Below, piece after piece: positions 1 through 10,700 of a stretch of 64,000 bases of DNA (the stretch's first letter is position 1; each line of letters starts with the position of its first letter). Source of the stretch: Allium sativum (Eukaryota > Streptophyta > Magnoliopsida > Asparagales > Amaryllidaceae); contig CM060915.1 in the NCBI GenBank assembly GCA_030737875.1, positions 899,809,177 through 899,873,176 on the forward strand, given 5' to 3'. The translations under genes were made by a program, and so were the position numbers. The notes under the pieces are model-generated. The model searched no databases and was not told the origin of the DNA. It saw nothing but the letters and a program-made list of their open reading frames with translations.

Positions 1-685
1 CATCAGATTACAAGAATATACAGAGTATAAATGAATATTACACAGAAATATCAGAGATTTAAATTACATTTAAATACATAGCAGCGGAAAATAATACAAT
101 ACACAACTGAAGGAGATATACGGATACAAAGCTTTCCGGATATCGTTCCAGCTGTAAACCAGGATCCTGTGAATATAAATCTGCAAAACCAAAACTACTA
201 GCTGCCCGTGTCAAAATAGGGGCACCCAGAGTTTAGGTTAAAACAATAAACTCCAGGTCAGTCATGGGACTGGTGTAAGAACTAAAACAGTTATTAATCT
301 TTATTTTTAAAGTTAGGTAAATCAAGGGACCACGCCGTATAACACGGAACGGGTTTCCTCCCAAGAATACCAGTGCATAAAACAAACAGCGCAATGCTAA
401 ATAAAGAAAAATGAAGCTGTTATAAGACCCAGGTCCCATCACACAATGCAACGCAGCCGAGGATAGGGTTTTCCCTTATAACAGCCAAAGAATGCTTGAT
501 ACGTTTAAAACAAATCGTTTGATACTATTATAAGTGCATAGTGTATAAAACAACTTCAAATCATAAGTATCAATCATAGGCGGCATGGGTACCATATATC
601 ATGTCGCCATACTAGTTCTACAATTAAAACCACAAATATCGTATTGGAAGTTGGGTTATCATTTATGGTATGAACCGAGGCTAGG
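1..685 (-). mobile_element. Element G LTR, 3'-end portion (minus strand)
   Basis: This is the 3' part of a long LTR read on the minus strand. Its reverse complement matches the end of the E LTR (about 59000-59540), including the blocks around the 'accagtcccatgactg'-like phrase and the CCGCTG phrase. The match indicates that roughly 100 bp of the LTR lie left of the window. The LTR is interrupted after 685 by element A and resumes at 13629; CTAGG at 681-685 and 13629-13633 is the duplicated target. The short open frame at 233-451 has no recognisable product. No primer-binding site is visible, so I cannot tell whether G is a solo LTR or the 5' LTR of a complete element lying to the left. Confidence 0.75.
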
Positions 686-1331
686 TGTAACGTCCCGGAT
701 TTCTAGCAGATTATTTTGAACATTCAAATTTATTAAATTAGAATATATAAATTTTTATCGAATTTATCGATTTAATAACCGATATACAGCTTAATTTCGA
801 ATATATTAAATTATCGCAATATAAAAACTGACAATAATTAAATTTGAGGTTAATAACTGAATCAAAAGTATTCAGTCGATTAGTAGATATTCTGTATTGA
901 ATTAAAACGATAATAACAATTTATTATGGATTAACTTAACTGTCTAAAATCGATTTATATTTTAGTCAATTGAAATTGATATTGGTTGTCGATTTAAATT
1001 TGTTATCTTCTTCGTATAATCAAATCTAATTTCAGAAACCGCTCGGCTGAGTCGAGAATTGCAAATAATGTTAAAAACATTGGTCGTTATGTTAGAATAA
1101 CGGTTCGGGTTTTCGAGTAAGGATACCCCGAGATATTTAGATATTTAATTTTAACAAAATAAAATAAATTTAAACTAATCACTTTCAGCCGACCTACAAT
1201 AAATCGAGCCACCCTAAACACATAAAATCACGCAGACATATCTTCTTCGAGCTGTTTAAACTGCCTCCTATTTTCAGTATCAAGTAGACAGTGAATTTAA
1301 TGGCTTTAGTACTGTGTGTTCCTCACGCATC

Positions 1332-1339
1332 TATAAATT
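1332..1339 (+). promoter_or_regulatory. TATA box in element A 5' LTR
   Basis: TATAAATT lies about 645 bp into the LTR and is repeated at 8365-8372 in the 3' LTR. If it directs transcription about 30 bp downstream, the RNA would travel more than 5 kb of LTR before reaching the primer-binding site. The start site itself cannot be seen. Confidence 0.5.
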
Positions 1340-2106
1340 AAGCCGGAACTTCATTGTTTTTCTTCATTATAAAATCGCAGAACAATCTAAAGCCCTTCAC
1401 TTCCGTTCTTTCCTTTCCACAATCAAAAAAATAAATCGCGATTTCTTCACGACTTAACACTCCAGTTCGAAACTCACAGAAAAAAAAGATGGGGAAAAAT
1501 CAAATGATGCGTTGATCTTCGAGATGGTGAAATCGATTCTAGAGCGGTCGAGTTAGAGTTGCAATGGAGTGGGAGGTCGAGATGAGTTGATTACACAGAT
1601 CGCGGTGGTGTCTAGGAGTTGCGATGGAGTGTAAATGGCCAAGAGATGTCGTGATTTTGCTGGTGGTTCACTTCGATTATTTGATGGTAAAATCGACGAG
1701 TTTTTCAGTGGACTACGAGTGGACATGTCCGACAGTACGGGAATCGCGATTTGGGTTTCAGAGAGCTCGACAGTTTTTACTCGAACGAGGGTCTCGAGTT
1801 CGGGATAGCTAGAAGAAGGGGATCGGAGCTCAGTTCGTGGTCAGTTCCTTGGTAACAGTCGGATGGTGAATGTAAGGTATTCGATGTTATGCCATAAAGG
1901 ATTAAGCATGGTGATAAGGTATTTTTGAATTTAAAATTTAAATGTTTATTTTTAAACTAGTTTATAAGATGGGAATTTATTAAATTAAATAAGTAGTTAA
2001 TCGGTAATTAAATTAAATAAATCATAGGTCCAAAGCAGATTATTCGAAAGATCCATCGTTGCGATGATATGGAATTTTACTGGGGATTCAGCGCAAACGA
2101 AATCGA

Positions 2107-2127
2107 GGTGAGTAAATCTCACTCACC
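2107..2127 (+). promoter_or_regulatory. Hairpin overlapping a splice-donor-like site (A LTR)
   Basis: GGTGAGT and ACTCACC are perfect 7-bp inverted arms around a 7-base loop, and the left arm is also a consensus 5' splice site (GAG|GTGAGT). An acceptor-like TGCAG ends at 2409, preceded by GCTAAC as a candidate branch point. A similar GTGAG arrangement occurs in B at 30539. Splicing is inferred only. Confidence 0.4.
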
Positions 2128-3800
2128 TTTAGACTTATTTTTATTTCATTAGAAATAATTGTTTGTTGCTTGTGTGAATGTTTTCTGGTTATTATATATA
2201 TATTAGTTATTTAGGCTATTATATATATATATATTGGGTTGATTGATTGGTTGAATCCCCGCAGTCTCATTAGCTGATGCCCGCAGTTTCATAGCGGATG
2301 ATTACCCTATACGCCCCCACGCTATGATTAGTGGATGACCTTCTATACCGCGATATTCTGCCATGAAGCAGAATGGATATTATTTATGTGCTAACATCTG
2401 TGGATGCAGGAAAACAGGTTGGAGGGATCCAACTGGATTCCTCAAAAATATATTATCTGTTTGTTTATTTGTTTGCATATATATTTTTATATATATGATG
2501 TGTTAGAAAAATAAATAATTCGTTGCTTTGTGTGTTTAAATATCACTGGGCTTAAGTAATGATATTTAAAAATATCATGAAAGGATAGTGGAGATTTAAA
2601 AAGGAAAAATTCTATTTTTAAATAGAATTTGAATTTTAAATGGGAATAAAAGTATAAACTTGGTTTAAAATAAAACAAGTAGTTTCTTTATAAACGAAGT
2701 TTATAAATAAATTCTTTTATAACGAAGTTATAAATGAAGTGAAAAGAATTATCATTTGATAATTCAGAAATAGAAATACAAGCGTGAAATTGGAATTTTG
2801 AAATGAAATTTCAAAACAGGATGTGAAATGAAATTTTTAAATATATAACTCAAATGAAATTTGAGTTTAACATTTGAATTTTAAAAGGGAGTTTAAATAT
2901 TTGAATTTTAAAAAGGGGATTGAATATTAGAAATTCAAATAAGAAGTTCAAATAGAATTTGAATAGACGAGATTAGAATGAAAAGTAGAATTTGAATTCA
3001 AGGAATTAAAATATAATTTGAATTCGAAGGAATTCAAATAAAGAAAATTCAAATAGAGATTTGGATATAGAATTCGAATAAAATTCAAATATAGACATTT
3101 GAATATGGAAGTTCAAATGGAATTTTAAATATAGAGTTTAAATAAGAGATTCAAACAGCATTTGAATAAGAGAGTTCAAAATGGAATTTGAATAAGAGAA
3201 TTGAAATAGAATTTGAATAAAGAAATTCAAATAGGGATTTGAATATAGAATTTCAAAATAGAATTCGAAATAAACTTTGAACATAGGATTTCAAAGTAGA
3301 ATAGGAAATCCAAATGGTTTGAAATGGAATTTGAATCCAAAGGAATTCAAATGGGTTTGAATAAAGAAATTTCAATGGGATTTAAATATAAGATTTCAAA
3401 TAGGAATTTAAATGAAGTTTAAATATTTAAATTCAAATATTATTTTCAAATATAACCATTCAAAAGGGATTTGATTATAGAATTTAAAGTGGAATTTAAT
3501 TCAAAGGAGTAAATTAAGGTATTGGGATTCAAGAAAATTAAATGTGGAGTTTAACTAATGAATTTGAATTTAGGATTCAAATGGTATTTGTAAATGAATT
3601 CGAATTTAGAATTCAATGGTGTTTGAAAGAAAATTGGAATATTTTAATTCAAATAGAGTTGGAAATAGATTTGAACATAGAAATTCAAATGGGGTTTGAA
3701 TATTTGAATTTCAAAAAGGGAATTCAAAATGGAGTTGAATATCTAAATTCAAGTATGAATTTCAAATATAGAAATTCAAAAAGGAGTTGAATTAAAGTGG

Positions 3801-3950
3801 GAATTCGAATAGAGGATTTGAAATGGAATTCGAATAGAGGATTTGAAATGGAATTCGAATAGAGGATTTGAAATGGAATTCGAATAGAGGATTTGAAATG
3901 GAATTCGAATAAAGAATTTGAAATGGAATTCGAATAAAGGATTTCAAATG
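3801..3950 (+). repeat. 25-bp minisatellite in A 5' LTR (6 units)
   Basis: Six consecutive 25-bp units start GAATTCGAAT at 3801, 3826, 3851, 3876, 3901 and 3926. The first four are identical and the last two have a few changes. The 3' LTR has five units, so one unit was gained or lost after insertion. It lies in a long AT-rich stretch of degenerate EcoRI-site-like sequence. Confidence 0.95.
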
Positions 3951-4833
3951 GGATTTGAATACAGGATTTAAAACTATGGAATTTGAAATGTAAAGATTCA
4001 AATGGAATTTGGAATATATATATATCTATATATATATATATATATTAGAAGGGAGTTGAATTCATTTAACGAAGTTTAAAAAGTTTATATATATAAATAT
4101 AATTAAAACGAACTCGCCGCAGCGGTGCAGTTCGAAAATTGGCGATTCGAACTTCAATTTAATATACAGAACCCAATTGAAGTCGAAATTCTTTGAAACA
4201 AGAAACGTCAGGACCGGTTTGATAATAGTTTTCTAATGAAAGAGAAAAATATGAATTTCGTCGTATAGATTTTGAGTTATGTCAAAATCAAATTTTCAGA
4301 AAAACAGCGCCAGAATCGTTTTAAAACCATAATGGTTTATTTAATATTATAAAAGGATTTTAAGCAAATAAAATCCGAAGTTCTATGTAGAAAATTTCAG
4401 AGTGAGTTGTAAATTATATGCGAATTCAAGTTGTGTAAATGAATATGATTTTTGAAACAGAAACCAGATTTTGATTTATTGAATGGAATTAACTAAATTG
4501 AATAGAAATTAGTTAAGGAGCTTTTGAATGGATATTGGGCCTTAAATAAGTGAATTCGATTTGAAAATTTATATTCGAAATAGAAAAGGAAACTAGAATT
4601 GAAATCGAAATTCGATTTGGTTATGAACGAGTTAAATATTTTGTTCGAACATGTTATGTTCAACAAAGAAGTGAAATAGGCAAAAAGGCTAATTAAAGAA
4701 TAATTGAGTGAAACTGAATTCAAACGATTCAAAATTTAATTAAAACGAATGGATTGAGTTGAATTGAATTGGAAACAGGTGAACAGGTGTTAAACGGATA
4801 TGGGATAGAGTATATGAAGATTTTTATTTATGT

Positions 4834-5035
4834 GCCCGACAAAAAGATACATGTTTAAATTCATATATGGGTTTTATGCGCCGTATCGGCTAGCCGCTTG
4901 GCTTCTTCTTTTTCTTTTTCAGATTAGAAGGACCGGGAAAGCTATTTGAAATTTCCCGATGCTCCCGATACAGGGGAGGTTATGGCGAATTTTTCCGGGA
5001 ATTTAAGGAGTTAGAATATTTTTAAGAAATTTGAC
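4834..5035 (+). repeat. Conserved GCCCGAC...GGCGAA noncoding module (A 5' LTR copy)
   Basis: A roughly 200-bp block that starts GCCCGACAAAAAG, holds ATGCGCC, a GGCTAGCCGCTTGGC segment and a pyrimidine run (TTCTTTTTCTTTTTC), then GGGGAGGTTATGGCGAA and AATTTAAGGAGTTAG. Recognisable copies lie at 11841-12042 (A 3' LTR), 35619-35820 and 36840-37040 (both in the B internal region) and about 60355-60565 (E internal region). No long conserved reading frame runs through it, so I treat it as a cis element of unknown role. Confidence 0.8.
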
Positions 5036-6623
5036 AATTAGAAATCTATATATCGATATATATAGAATTCGACAAGGAAACGAAATCAAAAATAGCGAAA
5101 AGGGCCAATATGGTTATTGAAATATTTGGTTAACAAATATTGATAGAGAAAATGGAGAAGAGATTTAATTAATGAAATATTAATTAAAGGGCCCAGTGAT
5201 TTGGTTGATATGTTGATTGAACACTTGTTTTTATTCGATAGTTAAATCACAGACTATCGAAGTTTTTGACCATCGTTGTCAATATGGAGAGACCGGTTGG
5301 ATTATTATCCAAAGAACCACTCCGTATCGGCATAAGCGTTGCGAACCAAGTATGCTGAATATATTGAAGACGGAGTAAAGTGCAAGGGCTTTTCTAGTAA
5401 TAGAAATAGTGCCTTCGGTTTCGTTCAGTCCCAGAACGAACGTAAATGGACGAATGTCTGACAGAGTATTTCCAATAATCAAATGGGTTGGTCTGTATGA
5501 ATATATATGGTTGCAACGGATTTATCCCTTAGCATAATATCCAGAATATTTGTGCAAACTCAACTAGTGATTAACGGATCTGACAATGTGGCATTCAAAG
5601 TGACTGTGCTATCAATGAATGGTAAGTATGCGTAGCCTCAGGCCTCAACAACCGGGAAAGGACAAAAAATCGGGCAGGCAGCATGGCTATGTGGGTCGCA
5701 CCCATTAGGGTGTATAATCACCTATCTAGAGAAATTCCTTTTGTTTCTAAATCTATCGATTCTGCCCATTCGGGAAACGGTGGTTTGAGTCCAACCGTTG
5801 GTGATATACATTCGATACACTCAAGCGAAATGAGTGGTCGGTCATGTGTGGGCCGGGTTGCAAGACGTTCTTGTTGAACCCAGGTGTATTCGCCTCTAGA
5901 GATACATCATCGGAAGGTGGTCCCATACCTTGTCATGTTAGAAATCCAATCTCCAATAAGCGCCATGCGGTTTTTGATTTTATACTATGTATGTGGAGCG
6001 TGAGATGCAAGCGTTCTGCTATTTGGTTATTTACTTGATGTAGACATTATTATAATATTATTGGATTTGATATCAAAGTGTTTTGGGTTATAGTAAGGTA
6101 AAAACCGTCCATGTTTATGTGTGGGCTGGTCTTACTATTATCTTTTCTTTCGAAAAGAGTTTTGAAAGTTAAACAAGTGGTTGGAGTTTACTCACACCAG
6201 TCCCATGACTGACCCAGAGTTTATTTTGTTATGTTTTCCCTAAACTCTTGGGTGCCCAAATTTGTACGGGCAATCAAGTGTTTCAGGCTTTTACAGATAC
6301 ACTTGGAGGAGCTTGAAGCAGGAGGCTTCAACGTTAGTTATTTAGAGTTACTTCCGCTGGATCAAATGTTATGTGTACTCTGATGATGGTATGTATATAT
6401 GTACAAAACAGATTTGTATTTCGAAGCTTATGTTATATAATATATTTTATTCGTTCCGCTGTGAGTTTGTGATCTTTGTTTTCTTCTATTCTAATATTTC
6501 TTTCTTTCTATTTCTCATCCTCTAACTTCTTTCTAATAATGAGTCGTATTTCTGTGTTGTTTGGGTTGGACGTGTGGTGTATTTAGTCAACTCAGATAGT
6601 ACGGATTTGCGGGTCGTTACAGT

Positions 6624-6635
6624 TGGTATCAGAGC
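6624..6635 (+). promoter_or_regulatory. Primer-binding site of element A
   Basis: TGGTATCAGAGC is complementary to the 3' end of plant initiator methionine tRNA, the usual minus-strand primer of plant Gypsy and Copia elements. It lies two bases after the end of the 5' LTR. Confidence 0.93.
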
Positions 6636-6720
6636 CAGGTTGAGCGAATACCTAGGCTTGTGTGGCATGTACTCATTAGAGATAGGGTCAGTAGTGCCCT
6701 AGAATGAGTTGAGTATATAC

Positions 6721-6738
6721 ACGAGAGAGCGTATTTGT
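6721..6738 (+). promoter_or_regulatory. Leader motif shared with element D
   Basis: ACGAGAGAGCGTATTTGT lies about 85 bp after the primer site. The same 18-mer is at 46562-46579 in the autonomous-type element D, and a one-base variant is at 34089-34106 in B. The position, downstream of the primer site in three otherwise different elements, suggests a packaging or other cis signal; this role is inferred. Confidence 0.6.
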
Positions 6739-7705
6739 ATTTGATATAAAAATTGTTTTATATTGTGTTGGCTTGTCTGTTGAGTGGTTTATGAATTCTG
6801 GTCGAATCGTGGGACGCCACGAAGTCGATAGGGATTTCTAAACACTTGAACAGAGAAATTGAACACAATATTGTTTTTAAATGGGTAAATGAAATAATTT
6901 TACCCAAAATTTCTATTTTGATATAGAAAGAATAATTTTCTAGAATTATTATATGGATGTGTTGGATGTTGATTTTATAATCAAATGAGATTGTAAACTT
7001 AGAATGGTGATTTATAACCAAATAGAAATTGTATAGGAATTAAATATACAAATGAGATAAATTAGGATTTAATTCAAACCAGAATTAAGAATTCAAAATC
7101 CTGGGAAGTTGAAAAATATTTTTCAAAGTATATTAAAATAATATAGATTTGTTTTAAAGGATTTGAAAGAAAATCATGGATTTTGAAATAATAAGGCACT
7201 GAACTCACTTCAGTGGCTGGGAAATAATTCTGATGATGATAGCAACATCATTAGTGTTCATTTCCGAGTTTCTAAGTGATGGATTGCAACCTTAGAAAGT
7301 TTTTGATGGAAATTTGTTTTGAAAGAAAACAAGTAGATTGAAAATTCAAATGTTTTGAATTGAGATGAAAATAAATATAAGTATACATTTATGGGATTTC
7401 AAAAGAATTTGAAATGAAAACCCTGGGATTTGAATTCTGGAATTTGAGTTTAACTTAAGCTAGTTAAATGGATTGGAGTGAATCAATTAACTAGAATCAA
7501 TTTGAATAGGTTTAATGGAATATAGATTGGATATAAATGGATTGATTGTAGATCATTCGAATCAAATGTGTGAAGACCAAAAGTTTTGGTTGGAGTTAAT
7601 TCATAGAAATATGAGGAGTTGAGTTTCAACATAAGTGAGATGTTGAAAAGAAATGGATTTGTACCCTTTTTCCTACCTTAGCAATTTCGAGGACGAAATT
7701 ATTTT

Positions 7706-7718
7706 AAGGGGGAAGGAA
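7706..7718 (+). promoter_or_regulatory. Polypurine tract of element A
   Basis: AAGGGGGAAGGAA lies directly before the 3' LTR and follows the GAGGACGAAATTATTTT context seen also in B and, in variant form, in D and E. It would prime plus-strand synthesis. Confidence 0.9.
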
Positions 7719-10700
7719 TGTAACGTCCCGGATTTCTAGCAGATTATTTTGAACATTCAAATTTATTAAATTAGAATATATAAATTTTTATCGAATTTAT
7801 CGATTTAATAACCGATATACAGCTTAATTTCGAATATATTAAATTATCGCAATATAAAAACTAACAATAATTAAATTTGAGGTTAATAACTGAATCAAAA
7901 GTATTCAGTCGATTAGTAGATATTCTGTATTGAATTAAAACGATAATAACAATTTATTATGGATTAACTTAACTGTCTAAAATCGATTTATATTTTAGTC
8001 AATTGAAATTGATATTGGTTGTCGATTTAAATTTGTTATCTTCTTCGTATAATCAAATCTAATTTCAGAAACCGCTCGGCTGAGTCGAGAATTGCAAATA
8101 ATGTTAAAAACATTGGTCGTTATGTTAGAATAACGGTTCGGGTTTTCGAGTAAGGATACCCCGAGATATTTAGATATTTAATTTAAACAAAATAAAATAA
8201 ATTTAAACTAATCACTTTCAGCCGACCTACAATAAATCGAGCCACCCTAAACACATAAAATCACGCAGACATATCTTCTTCGAGCTGTTTAAACTGCCTC
8301 CTATTTTCAGTATCAAGTAGACAGTGAATTTAATGGCTTTAGTACTGTGTGTTCCTCACGCATCTATAAATTAAGCCGGAACTTCATTGTTTTTCTTCAT
8401 TATAAAATCGCAGAACAATCTAAAGCCCTTCACTTCCGTTCTTTCCTTTCCACAATCAAAAAATTAAATCGCGATTTTTTCACGACTTAACACTCCAGTT
8501 CGAAACTCACAGAAAAAAAAAGGGGAAAAATCAAATGATGCGTTGATCTTCGAGATGGTGAAATCGGTTCTAGAGCGGTCGAGTTAGAGTTGCAATGGAG
8601 TGGGAGGTCGAGATGAGTTGATTACACAGATCGCGGTGGTGTCTAGGAGTTGCGATGGAGTGTAAATGGCCAAGAGATGTCGTGATTTTGCTGGTGGTTC
8701 ACTTCGATTATTTGATGGAAAAATCGACGAGTTTTTCAGTGGACTACGAGTGGACATGTCCGACAGTACGGGAATCGCGATTTGGGTTTCAGAGAGCTCG
8801 ACAGTTTTTACTCGAACGAGGGTCTCGAGTTCGGGATAGCTAGAAGAAGGGGATCGGAGCTCAGTTCGTGGTCAGTTCCTTGGTAATAGTCGGATGGTGA
8901 ATGTAAGGTATTCGATGTTATGCCATAAAGGATTAAGCATGGTGATAAGGTATTTTTGAATTTAAAATTTAAATGTTTATTTTAAAACTAGTTTATAAGA
9001 TGGGAATTTATTAAATTAAATAAGTAGTTAATCGGTAATTAAATTAAATAAATCATAGGTCCAAAGCAGATTATTCGAAAGATCCATGGTTGCGATGATA
9101 TGGAATTTTACTAGGGATTCAGCGCAAACGAAATCGAGGTGAGTAAATCTCACTCACCTTTAGAATTATTTTTATTTCATTAGAAATAATTGTTTGTTGC
9201 TTGTGTGAATGTTTTCTGGTTATTATATATATATATTAGTTATTTAGGCTATTATATATATATATATTGGGTTGATTGATTGGTTGAATCCCCGCAGTTT
9301 CATTAGCGGATGCCCGCAGTTTCATAGCGGATGATTACCCTATACGCCCCACGCTATGATTAGTGGATGACCTTCTATACCGCGATATTCTGCCACGAAG
9401 CAGAATGGATATTATTTATGTGCTAACATCTGTGGATGCAGGAAAACAGGTTGGAGGGATCCAACTGGATTCCTCAAAAATATATTATCTGTTTGTTTAT
9501 TTGTTTGCATATATATTTTTATATATATGATGTGTTAGAAAAATAAATAATTCGTTGCTTTGTGTGTTTAAATATCACTGGGCTTAAGTAATGATATTTA
9601 AAAATATCATGAAAGGATAGTGGAGATTTAAAAAGGAAAAATTCTATTTTTAAATAGAATTTGAATTTTAAATGGGAATAAAAGTATAAACTTGTTTTAA
9701 AATAAAACAAGTAGTTTCTTTATAAACGAAGTTTATAAATAAATTCTTTTATAACGAAGTTATAAATGAAGTGAAAAGAATTATCATTTGATAATTCAGA
9801 AATAGAAATACAAGCGTGAAATTGGAATTTTGAAATGAAATTTCAAAACAGGATGTGAAATGAAATTTTTAAATATATAACTCAAATGAAATTTGAGTAT
9901 AACATTTGAATTTTAAAAGGGAGTTTAAATATTTGAATTTTAAAAAGGGGATTGAATATTAGAAATTCAAATAAGAAGTTCAAATAGAATTTAAATAGAC
10001 GAGATTAGAATGAAAAGTAGAATTTGAATTCAAGGAATTAAAATATAATTTGAATTCGAAGGAATTCAAATAAAGAAAATTCAAATAGAGATTTGGATAT
10101 AGAATTCGAATAAAATTCAAATATAGAAATTTGAATATGGAAGTTCAAATGGAATTTTAAATATAGAGTTTAAATAAGAGATTCAAACAGCATTTGAATA
10201 AGAGAGTTCAAAATGGAATTTGAATAAGAGAATTGAAATAGAATTTGAATAAAGAAATTCAAATAGGGATTTGAATATAGAATTTCAAAATAGAATTCGA
10301 AATAAACTTTGAACATAGGATTTCAAAGTAGAATAGGAAATCCAAATGGTTTGAAATGGAATTTAAATCCAAAGGAATTCAAATGGGTTTGAATAAAGAA
10401 ATTTCAATGGGATTTAAATATAAGATTTCAAATAGGAATTTAAATGAAGTTTAAATATTTAAATTCAAATATGATTTTCAAATATAACCATTCAAAAGGG
10501 ATTTGATTATAGAATTTAAAGTGGAATTTAATTCAAAGGAGTAAATTAAGGTATTGGGATTCAAGAAAATTAAATGTGGAGTTTAACTAATGAATTTGAA
10601 TTTAGGATTCAAATGGTATTTGTAAATGAATTCGAATTTAGAATTCAATGGTGTTTGAAAGAAAATTGGAATATTTTAATTCAAATAGAGTTGGAAATAG

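Larger units (their letters stand above)
686..6621 (+). repeat. Element A 5' LTR
   Basis: It begins TGTAACGTCCCGG and ends GGGTCGTTACA (TG...CA). In order it holds an AT-rich U3 with a TATA box near 1332, a moderately GC-rich leader (about 1490-1860), a splice-donor-like hairpin (2107-2127) and an acceptor-like site near 2409. Then come about 1.2 kb of degenerate GAATTC/AAATTC-rich sequence (about 2820-4010) and the 25-bp minisatellite (3801-3950). A recurrent module follows (about 4109-4345), then the GCCCGAC module (4834-5035), and last a 3' section (about 5220-6621) conserved with B and E. The 62-codon frame at 1624-1812 is kept in both LTRs but has no recognisable domain; LTR identity alone explains its preservation. 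Confidence 0.93.
6622..7718 (+). mobile_element. Element A internal region (no genes)
   Basis: 1097 bp between the LTRs. It opens with the primer-binding site and a leader (about 6636-6760) similar to those of B and E, including TAGTGCCCTAGAATGAGTT and the ACGAGAGAGCGTATTTGT motif shared with D. A block around 7195-7280 ('tgaactcactt', then GATGATGATAGCAACATCA) is also found in B at about 34590-34670. The remainder is AT-rich and no frame shows Gag, RT or integrase motifs. It ends with a cgaggacgaaattattttaa segment and the PPT, as in B. Confidence 0.9.

Noticed and set aside
1624..1812. A 62-codon frame conserved at 8655-8843
   Set aside because: The two LTRs are nearly identical everywhere, so conservation is not evidence of coding; no domain and no equivalent in B, D or E.
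3801..3950. Centromeric satellite
   Set aside because: The unit is 25 bp, only five or six copies, and is bounded inside an LTR that occurs twice in one element.
6622..6660. A tRNA gene suggested by the TGGTATCAGAGC sequence
   Set aside because: Only the 12 bases matching a tRNA 3' end are present, directly after an LTR, as expected for a primer-binding site.
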